Assembly: GCA_002007465.1 (NCBI GenBank)
Contig: LNAC01000001.1
Location: forward strand, 4,639,206 to 4,703,205
Length of the DNA stretch: 64,000 bases
Direction of reading: 5' to 3'
From: Ailurus styani
Taxonomy: Eukaryota; Chordata; Mammalia; Carnivora; Ailuridae
Shown: one piece after another, positions 34,726 through 47,100 of the stretch
Layout of the letters: each line of letters starts with the position of its first letter
Position numbering within the stretch: the first letter of the stretch is position 1
Made by a program: the position numbers and the translations under genes
The notes under the pieces: generated by a model
Seen by the model: only the letters and a program-made list of their open reading frames with translations
What the model was told of the DNA's origin: nothing
The model's database searches: none

Positions 34726-37039
34726 AGTCTTTTGCTGGGGACTGAAACAAACGCACCAGTATTAGCAAAAAGAGCTTTGCTGTGCATCACACACCACACA
34801 GTCCCTGCTCAGGCTGAGGCTGCTATGTTTAGGCCGTCACAGGATGTGGTTGGAGCACAGGTTTCTCTGTCTTGGTGGAAGATAAAGCCTTATTTGGCTT
34901 TATTCAGGTACGAAGGGTTATTGGCTCATCAAGTTCCTGGTTATGTTTTTTGAAGGCATCACCAAGTAAACATAAATTCAGAGAGGGCAGATTAAAAAAA
35001 AATAACAAAACGTAAAGTCCTGAAAAAGACCTTTAAAAGTCAGCAAAATGCTGAAAAGTAATCAGAGATAGAATGAAATCACGAGAGCCAAAATCCATGG
35101 TGTCAGCCAAGGCTTTGGGGACGTGGGCCATAATGCCCAACCATGTAAAAGAATCAGAGCTGAAGAAATCTGTGAGGACATAAAACGATCAAATCTTTGC
35201 AAGAAAAAATTATCTTAACATTGATTAAAAATGAATTTTCTTTAAATACTAGCGAGCACTCTTCAAGCACCAAGGGTGGCTTTTAAGAAAGAAAAAGACT
35301 TTTACACTTGTAAAATACAGCTCATGCGCTTTCTTATTTTAATAAAGATTTGAGGAAAATACGTATTAAACTGGGTAGTTAAAAATAAAATAAAGTTAAA
35401 TAGGGTGAAATAAAGATGGATTTGTAATAGACCGGAGAGCATTTTGGAAGGCAGGCGAATAAAACCAAAATGTAGCTGGATGTGTGAGAGCTAAATGTGG
35501 CTTTGAGCTTCCTGGCACCCAAAGCAAAAATAGAACATAAGATCCCTACCATTTTTAGAGCATGCATTCTCAATGAGGCAATATCACCTCTAAGGAGGTG
35601 AAAATCAGTGCTTAGGGGACAAAAAAAATCCTGCTTGTTTCATGTAAAAAGCAGAGACACACATAATGTACATAAATATATACATAGTATATCTGTATGG
35701 TCAAAATTTCTTAATGGTGAAGTGATTAGGAAATAAATGTCTTAAATGGCTCCTTGGATGTTAATGATGAAAGAAAGGTTGAGAAACATATTTTTTTTTT
35801 TTCTGAGCAAAAAAAAAAAAAAAGTATCATTGTATCTAGATAGGCAAGCTGTGCCCTTGACCTCATCCCAGGAGGGTCCTGAGAAGACACCTGACACAGG
35901 ACTCAGCTCCTCCTTGAGGATATAGATTTGTAGTCCAGCCCTTGATTAAAAAGATGAAGACGTCTTGTGTCTGCATGTTTTCCAGCTCTGGACACCAGCA
36001 TGGGTCTCCCAGTAGCTGGGGAGCATCTAGCAATGTGGGGGGGGGGTGGCCGGGGGAATCCACTGAAGTGTGGAGTCTGGGAATTATCCAGGAAGACTTC
36101 CGGACGGAGGCCGTGTGGGGAGAGAACGGGAACCAGAAGCCATTCTTGAAGAAAAACAACTATTTTTGGAGGGCCAGGAACTATTTTTACAATTTTGGGG
36201 CAACAGCTTCTGCAGTGCGCAATGCTAGCTACTGGACAAGGACCCGCTGCCAGGGGCCGGCCTCTCCCGTCCTCTCCTCTCCCACGTCAGCATGCCAAGT
36301 GCACTTCTTTTAGGATCTCGGATGGTGTGCGGTTTCCAATACACTCAATGGAGGAGGAATATTTATCTCAGTCGAAGAGTAAGACTTCACAAAGGAAAAA
36401 ATTCTATATTCTCTTGAGTCTCACATTTCCTCGGGGCGGATGGGATATTTACAGCAAGGACGAATAAACTGGGTTGGGAGGGGGCGGGGAGGGATCAAGT
36501 GGGAGCGAAGGATCCCGAGTCTCCTGGGTTCTGCAGCAGGAGGTCTGGTTAATGGGACCGTGGGGCACGTCCTGGTGGTGGCAACAGGGACAGGTCTGGA
36601 AGGAACAGGCAAATGTGCTTTACATGGAAAAGAGGACCCCACCGCCTTTTTTGTCTCTCGCCACCGAAGATCCAGAGAGCTCTGGAGTGTGATGCGGAAT
36701 GACGCATCGCACCAAACAAAACCCCCTCTCAAGTCAGCCGCTGAAGGCTGCAAGGGGCAGAAATGACACGCAGCCAGAGAGCCGTGTCGTGATGAGGGGA
36801 GAAAGCGTCCGCAAGCTGGGCTCTGCTCTGCTCCCTGTCAGGACGCGCAGACGCACAGAGGGACACAGGGGCTGTCGATCTGGGCCCCAAGTGAGAGACA
36901 ACAGAGGCGATTAAGAGAGATGCACACATACACAGATTCAAGGCACAAAGCTCTTTAAGAAAGTAAAAGAGCAACACCGGCATTTATAGATACATTTTTC
37001 TTACATCAAGGGATGAAAACATAGTATGCAGACATTCAG
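34726..37039. other. Intergenic stretch next to the DOCK1 3' end
   Basis: AT-rich at 34970-35830 and GC-richer at 35860-36780. No gene or clear repeat was recognised; A-runs at 35790-35824 are low complexity. Confidence 0.45.
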
Positions 37040-38078
37040 TCTTTTTAAATGGCTTTTTATTTTTTGTTGTCAATGAATAACTTTTGAGCCTACTAGAAGA
37101 GTAGCATGATTATAGTGGATAAAAAAATATAGATGACAGAATAAAAATATTAGGTTATACAAAGTTAGTTTTGTTTTTTTAATCATCGTCCACCAACATT
37201 GTCAGGACTTCGGAGCTTAGGAAAAAAAAAAATCAAGAAAACGTAATTTGTGTTTTTTTTTACACTTCCAGCAGTTAAAAATTAAGAACACATACCGAGA
37301 ATCGTGTGTTGACTCCTATTACAATAAATGGAAGGACCAAAAACATTAAAACTTAAGTTCTAAGAACCATCATATATACAATCTTCTGTACAGACTGAAG
37401 ACAGAACGAACTCACCCAATTAAAGCCATCTCTGTGCTATGGGCCTTCTCTTTTTAAAAAGAAAGGAAAAGGATCTTCCTATACGTGTATTTACTTTCCC
37501 ACTTGATCCAGTATTTCCAATGGTGTTTCCACTCCCTCCATAAATTAGTTAACTGTTCAGTAGCTGAGAAATAATCCTATTTTAAATTACATCAAAGGAA
37601 ACCAGGAACCCCCACGAATGGGCTTTCGCTGCCCTGTTCAGGTTCAAAATACACTTGGCCACGAAGTCACACCCGCAGGACGAGGGCTGAGAAAACACCT
37701 CTCAGGGCTCAGCTGGGAGAAATGTGCACTCACTCACCGCACGGTCTCAGGGGTGCCGGCCTCGCCCCTCGCACTGCGCCAGACCCGGGTCGACCGTGCT
37801 CCCTGCTCGCGCGTCATTTGGCACAAACAGAGGACTTCTGGGCAAGACGTAGGCTCTCTCAAACAGACAGTCAGAAACCCCCATTTTGATAAGCACACAG
37901 GACGTTCCAGACCCACATCCACTTGCTCCCCGACGCAGAAGGCCACTCACGCCATGGCTGGAAAGGGACTTCTCTGCAGGATAAGCGACCGCGCCGCGTG
38001 TCCGACGCCACAGGCCCCACGAGGTAAACAGCAGACCCGGAGCAGACGCGGAGGGAGAGGAGGGCGGGCCCGCGGCCT
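37040..38078 (-). other. DOCK1: DOCK1 3' untranslated region
   Basis: Sequence from the stop codon to just past the proposed poly(A) signal, about 1.04 kb. The part near the stop (37700-38078) is GC- and CpG-rich; the distal part (37040-37600) is AT-rich, as is usual for a conserved 3' UTR end. The distal boundary is inferred from the poly(A) signal and not from any transcript. Confidence 0.65.
37056..37061 (-). terminator. DOCK1: Candidate DOCK1 poly(A) signal AATAAA
   Basis: On the minus strand the sequence reads CAAAAAATAAAAAGCC, containing AATAAA. The following minus-strand DNA includes a GT/T-rich stretch (GGTGTTGCTCTTTT near 36981-36968) that could serve as the downstream element, though it lies rather far away. 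I saw no other good AATAAA in minus orientation between here and the stop codon. Confidence 0.5.
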
Positions 38079-38174
38079 TCACTGCACGATGCCCGAGTCC
38101 ACCGACGTCTGCTTGCGGGTCGTCTTGGGGGGCGGCGGAGGCGGGGTTTTGCTGGGCAGCGGAGGGGGCAGGTG
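38079..38174 (-). CDS. DOCK1: DOCK1 terminal coding exon with second PPPLPxK motif
   Basis: Codes [17 protein letters not shown] then [14 protein letters not shown] and a TGA at 38081-38079. The acceptor is TGTCTTCCAG. PPPLPSK is the second CRK SH3-type ligand, followed by a poly-proline run and a basic TTRK. The exon is GC-rich, so the opposite strand is open too (37618-38850), but that frame shows no recognisable protein and is best seen as a shadow. Confidence 0.96.
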   Translation of the reverse strand, partial: HLPPPLPSKTPPPPPPKTTRKQTSVDSGIVQ

Positions 38175-41100
38175 CTGGAAGACAGAAGGCAGGCGCCCAG
38201 TTAGCGATGCGCTCCGGGGGGAGGAGGGGCCCGAGTGGCGGGCCCAGGGCGGCCACGGAAAGTTACTCTGCACCCCCCGGTGGGGGGCCCTTCCGTGGGA
38301 CCTGGGCCCAGGCGGGCGACACGCCTTTCTGGCATCTCCGATCAGGTGCGTTTCGCAAAGCGCATCAGACGTGTGCACCGGCCCAAGAAGGGAAACCGCT
38401 TCTCCGCTGGCGGCTTTGATTCCAGGCCCTTCCGATCCCAGGGCCCCTGGAAACGGACTGGTTTCAGAACTGGACAGTTTAAATGCTGAAGAGCCAGGAG
38501 ACAGGGGCAGAGCTGACCCAGGGCCACTCCGGCAGCCTGCCGCTGTCCCCGCCGAGTGCTCCGTGATGAGGACCCACGGGCCTTGGACGGGCTCTGCAGG
38601 GGTGGGCGAGGAGCCGGAAAAGCTGCCCGAGACAGGGTCGCTGGGTCCCGGGGGCAGTTTCTCATCCAGGCTCCTCCAAGACTGCAAAGACAGGGATGAG
38701 CAACCACAGGGGGGTGTCTGGACTCTTCACGAGGGAAACACGTCATATACAGAATGGGTGCCGCTGTGTCTCAATGAAACTATTTCCAAAAAAAAAGGTA
38801 GCCGGTCAGAGCGTCTGGGGGGCTCAGTCAGTAAGGGGTTTGACTGTTGATTTCAGCTCAGATCATGATCTCAGGGTCGTGAGATCGAGCCCCGCGGCGG
38901 GCTCTGTGCTCAGTGGGGAGTCTGCTTGGGTTTCTCCCTCTCCCCCTCCCCCTGCCCCCTCCCCACTCTCTGTCTCTCTGGAAAAGAAAAAAGGAAAAGG
39001 CAGCAGGCTGTGCTTGGTCCACGTGCCACCGTTTGCCCTTAGAGTCCACGAAGGATTGGACGATTGCCAAGGAGTCGGGAAGACCCCCACTTAGTGGACC
39101 TGCCGGGGCGTGAGTGACAGACGCTGGCCCCACAGGAAATGCTCTGTAAACACCCGTGGGCTGAACACATAAGCGAACGGACGTGGGGCGTCAATGAAGC
39201 CCCGAATGAACGGACGGGCGAATAAACGAGCAGACGGGCCACGGGCAGAATGAACGGGAGGCGGGCGCAGAACACGGTCACCTCCGCGAGGGGGTCTCGC
39301 AGCCGCCTCTCGGGGGAGGCTCACGTGGGCACAACAGGAGGGAAGGAAGAAGTTTCAAGGACAGAACAGCGACACCGCAGTCTCTCCCCTGGTGATCAGG
39401 TTTCCTCCCGATTCGCAGACGAGGAGCTACGAAGACAACCCAGTGCCCAACACACAGAGGAGAATAAACAGGGACACGCAGAACCGAGGCACGGACATGG
39501 AGACAGTCTAAAAAATGAAGCAGAAGAAGAGACCCTGAGTTTTCCCAAGGTTGGTCAGAACAGTTAAAAGCGGACCGAAGCAAATGCCTATTTTGAGATG
39601 TGATGAAATGGTCACTTCAGTGCGCGTGCAAGCCACCGTGGAGGTCCGAGCGAGCCGGGCGAACCCCGCCAGACTCAGGCAGATGCCGGAGGACCCCCTC
39701 GGGCCAGGTGGGAGTGGGGAGGGTCTATCGCCATGAAGCAAAGTGACAGGTCGCATGATTGCCGGTGAGAGCCACTGGGAAAGAAATGCCAGCTTCCAGG
39801 GGCGACAACCAGAGACAGGGTTGACCACAAGCCCAAGGCCGATCAGTGACAGTGACAGGAGGTATCGATCACCCCCCGAAGGCAGACGAGCGATCGCTCC
39901 CCTACAACAGCCCGCAGGGCCTGCACAGAGGGGGACACCCTGGAAACACCACCGCCACCGACGGAGTAGGACACACGAGTCCACAGACGTGTCCCTGGCC
40001 GCGCTCCCGTGCTGCAGGGGAGTCAAACAAGACACACACAGCAATGAGTCTTGGGTAATTAATCTAATTGAATTCACAACCCGTTTCTAACGGGACCCAA
40101 GGCTCGTACGTGTTCCTTCCTGACCCAACAGCACGTGGCACCTGTCACTTCGAATGATGGAGCAACAGCACTGGCGATGAGAAAACGTTGCCCCCGCACT
40201 GATCTGTAACAAAATAGATTTGGTCATATTTCCAAGTTCAGAATTTTCGGTTCACTGGTGTAGAGAGACTCGGGGGACAGTCCTGCGTTTCCGATTAAAT
40301 AAAGGTATGAAAACAAAGGTGCGATCAGTTAACTAAGCTGTTAGAAAAACAACACCCCAACCAATCAATGTTCTCACTTGACTCCCTGGGCTTCTCTCCT
40401 CATCACTTGGAGTTAAAAGTTGGCGGGAAAGGTCAGACTCCCGTTTCTGTGGTTGCAATGGACTATTCCAGCCTCCTGCCGAGCCATCGGGGGGAACGTG
40501 GCCCCGTCTCCAGGGCCAGCCTCCCGTCGTGGCTTCCCTGCGGACAGAGGGCCGATCTGAAAGGTCTCAGAAGGTGAATCATCCCTTCAGCATCCACGAT
40601 GAAGCCCCACGGCTGGTGTGTGTTTTTATATAAAAGGAAGAATCGAATACGTGTACTGTAAATAAATTCCCTCTCTCTTCTGCCCTGCTCACAAGAGGAG
40701 ATAATAAACTTGCAGAACACTCCATAAAAAAGGACCCATAGAAAGAAACAAAGAAACCAAGAAAGAGCATGTAGGATTTATATTGGTTTTTAGGGGGGAA
40801 AGCATGCACGCTGACCTTGGCCTACGGCCACCCAAGAACAGAGAATCTTGAGAACCAGGAGAGGAACGGGCTGGATCTCTAGGGAGTGTTTCCAGAGCAG
40901 GACAGTTGCTCCAGAGCCGAGATCCTGCGGACAGAGTTCTTCTCGCTTTGACCTCTTTGTCAAAATCAAACGTGGGCTGGCTCAGAGCAAGCAGCCGACA
41001 TCAGGAAGGAGGGATTTCTCTTTGGTGGAGGGAACGATTTTAAAAACCCACGTTTCGGGTTCCCGGCTGACTTACCCTCTGGTGAGGAGGAGGGGGCGGG

Positions 41101-44100
41101 GGTGTGGGCGAGCTGATCAAATCCTGGTTTTCCACCAAGTTCCCATAATCTGCCATGCTGCCCTTGAGAGGCAGGGGGGGCGGGACCTCGGCCGTGTCCA
41201 TGCCGGTCATGCTGCTCACGCCGTTCAGCTCCAAACCTGCAAAACCGGATGCATTTAGAATCGAACGTCCCCGCTGGGCCCGGGTGCCTACATGCCTGCT
41301 CCTCCTTCTCTCCGGGAAAGGCAGGGGAGGCAGAAACATGTGTCGACAGAGGAGAGAGGTGCGCCCAGAGGGTAGAGCTGGTGAAGGGTCAGACCCCCTC
41401 CCGAAGGCATGTTCTAGAACAAGATTACCAAGTGCTCTGAAGACATCTAAAACCCACGTTTAAAGGAAGCATCCATCCACTGAAAAAAACCAGCCAGGTC
41501 AAGTCGGGGCCCCTACTGACCCCTCCTCGGGCCTCTGTGTGTTGGTGGCATCTAAACAGCAGTGGGTCACAAGGACTGTCTACACTGGCGTCTTCAGAGC
41601 GTGGAGCAGGGTCCTGCGGCTGTTACTGGGAGGGCTGCACAAAGCAAGAGCTAACGACGTGGCAGCCATCCAGTGACCCAGCCTGCAAGTGTCCCCGACA
41701 GGGGCACCCACGACAGGACACGTGCCCCCGGAACACCGTTGTTAGCAGTCACGGGCACTGCGGCCGTTACTTTGAAAAAGGCCGAGGGGGACGTACAATT
41801 GATTTCTAAAGCCGACTGAAGAGACGGCCAGTGTCAGATGGAAGGATCATCATTAAGATGGGGTCCTCTCTCCATGGTCATGGAGACTCTTAGAAAAAAA
41901 GTGTGTTTTTCTTTTATACTAGAGGTAAATGGGCATTTTTACTGATGGGTCTCCTTAAGGTTTCCCCACCGACCCACTGGATGAAAAATCCTTCATTAGG
42001 GGAAAGAGTTCCTGGGGGGAGTTGAGGGTCTCTGAGGGAGGCTTGCCAGGGAATCCGAGGCAGCGAGAGAGAACGCATCCGATGGAACGAACCCCCATGA
42101 CTTCTCGCCTGCTTGTGTATTTGTGAAATTACACAGAACGTACGATTTGCCATTTTAACCGTAATTCATTGTATAAATCGGGGGCGTTGATTACATTCAC
42201 AGTGTTGGGCAACCATCACGACAACCTATTTCTAAACTGTCTAATCACTCCAAATGCAGTCTGTCCCCACAGAGCAAAAACTGCCCTGCCCCCTCCCCCA
42301 GCCCGATACCTCGAATCTACCGTCTCTACGAATTTGCCTGGTTTAGGTGTTTCACGTAAGTGGAATCCTAGCAAACCTGTCCCTTTGTGTCTGGCTTATT
42401 TCACTGAGCGTAAAGTATTTGAGGTTTGTTCGTGATGCGGTGCACGTGGGAACTCTGTTCCTTTTCATGGCTGCGTACTATTCCACCGTGTGGCTATGTC
42501 TTTGGATACACGTTTCGTTTATCCATCAGGTGGTGAGTTGTTTCCATCTTTTGTTACTGTGAAGAACACAGCTGTGAACGTTCATATACAACCAGTCCCT
42601 GGTTTTAATTCTTTGGGGTGTAGGCTTGGAGCAGATTTGCTGGGGCCCGTGGGATCCCAGGTTTCATGTCAACACACTACTGAAGTGTTTTCCAGGTGCA
42701 GTGGTGCCTGATTTTAATTACGTAAAGGAAATAATACAGTATTTTTAGAAGAAGATTCTGGAGCAGTAGTGTGAGGATGGGAGGCTGTAACACGCAGAGA
42801 CCGTCTCCTTTCCAGTGGCCGGGAAGCTACTCCCTCAGTCAGGCTTGTCTGCAGTGCTGCCCCCCCGCCTGATGGTCCCCAGAACAGCCGCTGCTCCCCT
42901 TTCAGCAAGAAAACCAGGTGCAAAGGACAACGGTCCACGCCTTTCAGAGCCTCTGCACAGGGCAGGGGAAGGAAGGTGGGCTCTCCCGAGGAGGAGGGAC
43001 CCGTGCTCCCTGCCATCTTCCCCTGCCAAGACCACTCCCTGCCACCTCCCCCTGCCAAGACCTCTCCCCTCCGGCAGGCCTGGATTTAGCGGTGAAATGC
43101 TCATTACCATGGGTAGTGGGTTCAGTCACGTCCCTCCAAAATTCATGTCCACCCAGAACCCCAGAATATGACCTGATTTGAGTAGAGGCTCTTTGCAGAT
43201 GAAATGAGTTAAAGATCTCAAGCTGAAATCATCCTTGATTTAGGGTGGGCCCTAACGCCAAGGTCTGGTGTCTTTCTAAGAGGAGAGGACTCAGGAGAGT
43301 AGGCCACGTGAAGACAGAGGGAGAGATTGGAGGGGTGGATCTGTAAATCAAGGAACGCGGAGGATTGTCAGAAGCTACCGGAAGCAAGGCATGGAACAGT
43401 CTTTCTCTGAGCCTCTGGAAACAACCCTATTATCTTGATTTCTGATTTCCGGCCTCCACAAGGGTGAGGGCCAGGGTGTTGTTTTAAGCCAATAAGTTTA
43501 TGGTAATAAGTCACGGCAACCCTAGAAACTGGGAAAAACTAGAAAAATTAGTTATGTGCTTAGCTCTTCAGAGCAGCCTGGAAACGCTTCTTCACTTTAC
43601 GTTCGTCCTGAACACGGAGAGGCCCAAGACCTAGTGTGGCTCGTATCCTGTGATACAAAGAGGGAGGCTGTCCACGCGCCTCTAGTGCCCACAGGGGAGG
43701 TTCCGAGAGCTCGCTTTTGCACCCAGGGAGCCTGGGAAGACTGACCTGCCGAGGCCCGAGGGGGACTCCCTGAACGCTGGGTGCTTGTGGAAATTCTACT
43801 TGCTGCAAGGGGAGGAGGCGAGCCTAACTTTAAGCCTCCGGGCAAGGCGGGAGCCCCAGAGCCATGTCCCCAGTTCCAACGCGGAGAATGTTCCACTCAC
43901 TCGACTGCAAACTGAAGCTGAGCTTGGCCCTGGGCGTGACGGGAGGGGGCGCTGGCTGGCAGGGCGGTGACGACGGGGACACTGAGAAACGTCGTTCACT
44001 TCCAGTGACGTTGATCACCTGGCTCTTCGGTCTCTGGGGCCGCAGGGGGCTTATCTAGGGTGGAGGAAAGAGCACAGTTAGGGTCTGCCATGGCTGAGTT

Positions 44101-47100
44101 GTGTCCCCCACGACCCACGGGTCAAAGTCCTCACCCTCAGTACCTGTGACTGGGATCTTACCTGGAAATACGGTCCTTTGCAGATGAGGCCATAGCCTGG
44201 CCCCTAACCTAATAGGACTGGGGTCCTTATAACAAGGGGGAATTTGGACACAGACACCCGCACACAGGGAGATCGCCAGGTGAACGTGAAAGCAGAGAGC
44301 AGGCCGATGCCTCCATGCGCCAAAGTATGCCCAATATTGCTAGGGCTGGGGGTGGGGGCAGGGAGGCCTGCACAGGCAAATGTGCACAGGACTAGCGACA
44401 GTCCTATCCCATGAGGCACGTTCTGATGACTCAGGACACCGAAGGATGCTTTCCTGATGCGAAGCAAATCGCCTGCGGAGGACCCTCCATCCCGCCCCAG
44501 GCTCTGAGTCTTAGCTGAAGGTCATGAGACTAGTGATGATGCCAAATCAAGCAGGAAGCTGAGTCCAGCCCCCCGGAGTGACAGAGGTATAGCCTCTGCG
44601 GAAGCTTCGGGGCCAGGTGCGAGGCAGAACGCCAAGGCCACCCTGGCGGGCCCAGGGAACGCTAGTGGGTGTTGGCCTTGCCCCTGGGAATGCGGCTGCT
44701 GCTTCCGCTCCGGCAAACCCGCCTCCCACCTGCCCGCCTGCTCTGTCCTGAGCCCCTGGCCGGTCGCGGGCCCACAGAGGCCGGCCTGGGAAACTCCCGG
44801 TGCCCGCAGGTCCTCACAGACCTTGCGGACCCCTGTCCTCTGGAGGACGAGCCCCTCTGAGGAGAGACAGGTAGCTGGGCTGGACCCAGCCCACTCGGTC
44901 TGCCCCCAGCCAGAGGTCGGGCTTCCTGTCCCCAGAGCCACCGTGGCTGTGGTTATTCTGAGGGTCCCTGATGGGGGGCCGGGTTGCTCCTGTGCACTTG
45001 CCGACGGCACGGCAGGCCCACTTTGGCTGAACTCAGCTCATCTCTGCTAGTGTCCCTGCAAGCGAACAGCGCCTTCGACCCCTCTTCACACAACTTAACT
45101 GTGACCAGCTCTGCCACGTGGCTCAACTTCCCTCAGGCCCTTGGTTGTAACAGCCTAAAAGGGAGCGTCAGGGAAAATACACCGAAGGACAAGCGGAGTG
45201 TCCGGCCCCCGGTAAATATCTTGACCTTCTGTTAACTCCCCCATCTAGTTCTGACATCCTAGACTTGAGATCTCTATCCCGGGCTTGCGGGACGGTGACC
45301 TTGGCTAGCGTCAGCAAGGTCACGGGTGCCCCCGCTTTCCCGAGCCGTGGGCAGAGAACGCTGGGTGGTTCCCCAGAGACCTCTCCCTCCGGCTGCTGGA
45401 GGCCCGGCACCTGGGCACGAACGCCTGCCTCTGGCCAGTGCCCGTCCGCGCTCGGCCGCCCCTGCCAGGCTCACGCGGCACTCAGAGCGGTGCCTGAACG
45501 CCTCCGAGCGGCATTCGCCTTCTCGAAGGCCCTGTCGTGGCTCCCGAACCGGCCTCCTGCCTTCGGACGGCCACGTGTGCCCGCCGGTCTGAGCGGCTCG
45601 CAGTGTGGCCGAGCCATACCCGCTGGCTCTGAGACACAAGCCACGAAACACGTCTTATTGAAAGGGGGCCCCTGCGAGCCCTTTTGTCAAGCAAACCTTC
45701 CATCAGAGCCAGGCCAGGCCAGGGGCTCCTGCCCGGGGCGGCACGTTCCTGGCCACCGTCCGGACACGTGCCCGTCGCTTCTAAGGGGGAGGCGGTTCTG
45801 GGCCTGACTTAACCTTTGAAGCTGACAGCTTGTGACAGGCTCTCCTCGATTCGTTTCCAGTCCACACACAGCGCTTTCTGGATAAAGTTCACCCGAGAAG
45901 CTGCCCGTGCCTCCTTTGTGCCCTCAGCTCCCACCACCGCTGTGGCCCGGGGAGCAGCCGCCCCGGGGTCAAGGGCGCGCGGCACGTGTCAGGCCAAGTC
46001 CCAGAAAGGCCTTCCGAGACACGGCAGAGAAGTAAGTGAGGGGCAGGGGAGGCGGGGAGGCCAACGCGGAGATGCGTGCTGCGGGCAGAACCCACAGGAG
46101 GGGCGTCCGGACGCCCGCCGAGCAGATTCTAACTCGGGGAGGACCTGGGGCTTAGAGACTTCGGGTCAAGAAGGGGAGAGGCAAAGGCGTTGGCCGACCT
46201 GGAGGGCTGTTTTCAGACAACAAAAGCACTCCTGCTCATCTCCTGGGATGTCGGGATGTGCCTTGGCAGCAAGTCCTACGTTGCTCCTGAGAGCCCAGGA
46301 CCAGCGGAGTCCCCTGGGGACAGGGATGAACCTTCCAGAGAACAGAAGCTCCGCTCTGAGCCTCTGGACGCCCCACAGCGTTGTGTGATACAAGGGAGGG
46401 TCGAGGGAAACCTCAGGTTTGCCAAGTGACTGACAGAAAATTCAGTGAAATCCAACGGACAGCTCCATTGGCTAAATGTGGAGCAGAGGCAGGTCCCAGA
46501 AGCTACCAGAGAGAGGGGAAGAAGGTTCCCTGAGAGATTACCGTCTCTGAAAGAATCACAGCCTCAGACTGCTGCACAGAAATGTCGGTGGCCTTAAATT
46601 CCTTATCAAATATCTCTTGATGTTTGCTGTTCCTTTTTTCCTTCTTCTTGTCCTTCTTCTCCTTCTCTGGGTCGTCCTTGTCCAGCTTGTCCTGGGACCT
46701 GGAGTGCATTTTCTTTGGCAGGAGAGGCTCCAGAGCAAACCTAGAAGAAATGGTTCTTTAAATCACTCAGGACTTAAGAGGAGAGCAGTAGCTTCTCACC
46801 CTGCCGATAAATGGGAGTCCGTCCCCGAGGACACTGCGCAGGCTCACAGGAAAGGAATGATTCATAAAGAGAGGTCGAGGGGGAATTAAGATACATATTA
46901 ACCAGTTGTAACAGGGACTGTGTTTGCAACCCGACAAGATCGAACGGGAAAGAAAGAGACAAAGTGGACAGAAACAGAACACGTACGGGAGGTCCGGGGA
47001 TGTGAAGTCTGAGGATCAGATAGGACGTGATGACACAGAGATGATCGCAGATTTCTGATGGGAGGATGGTATTTGGGGTATGTTTCAAAAGGGGCGCCCT

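Larger units (their letters stand above)
38175..41075 (-). other. DOCK1: DOCK1 last intron, 2.9 kb
   Basis: Holds one SINE (38809-38985) and a CG-rich degenerate repeat of GAACGGACGGGCGAAT-like units (39168-39262). The remainder is unique with no recognised gene. Confidence 0.65.
41237..43900 (-). other. DOCK1: DOCK1 intron of 2.7 kb
   Basis: Holds a minus-strand old L1 3' end (42125-42640), an imperfect 30-bp tandem repeat (43009-43068) and an old interspersed repeat (43120-43545). No gene was recognised inside. Confidence 0.65.
44055..46541 (-). other. DOCK1: DOCK1 intron of 2.5 kb
   Basis: Holds an old interspersed repeat copy (44090-44480) and a CpG-dense block (45380-45640). A 180-codon plus-strand open frame (45265-45807) overlaps the CpG block; its Pro/Gly/Arg-rich composition is that of an unselected GC-rich frame. 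Confidence 0.65.

Noticed and set aside
1..37039. Neuropeptide S gene or another known neighbour of DOCK1 in the downstream flank
   Set aside because: In human the next gene is farther away, and I found no matching peptide or exon here.
37618..38850. 410-codon plus-strand open frame
   Set aside because: It is antisense to the DOCK1 last exon and 3' UTR in GC-rich DNA and shows no recognisable domain.
45265..45807. 180-codon plus-strand frame in a DOCK1 intron
   Set aside because: It overlaps a CpG-dense block; Ala/Pro/Arg/Gly-rich, with competing frames on the minus strand.
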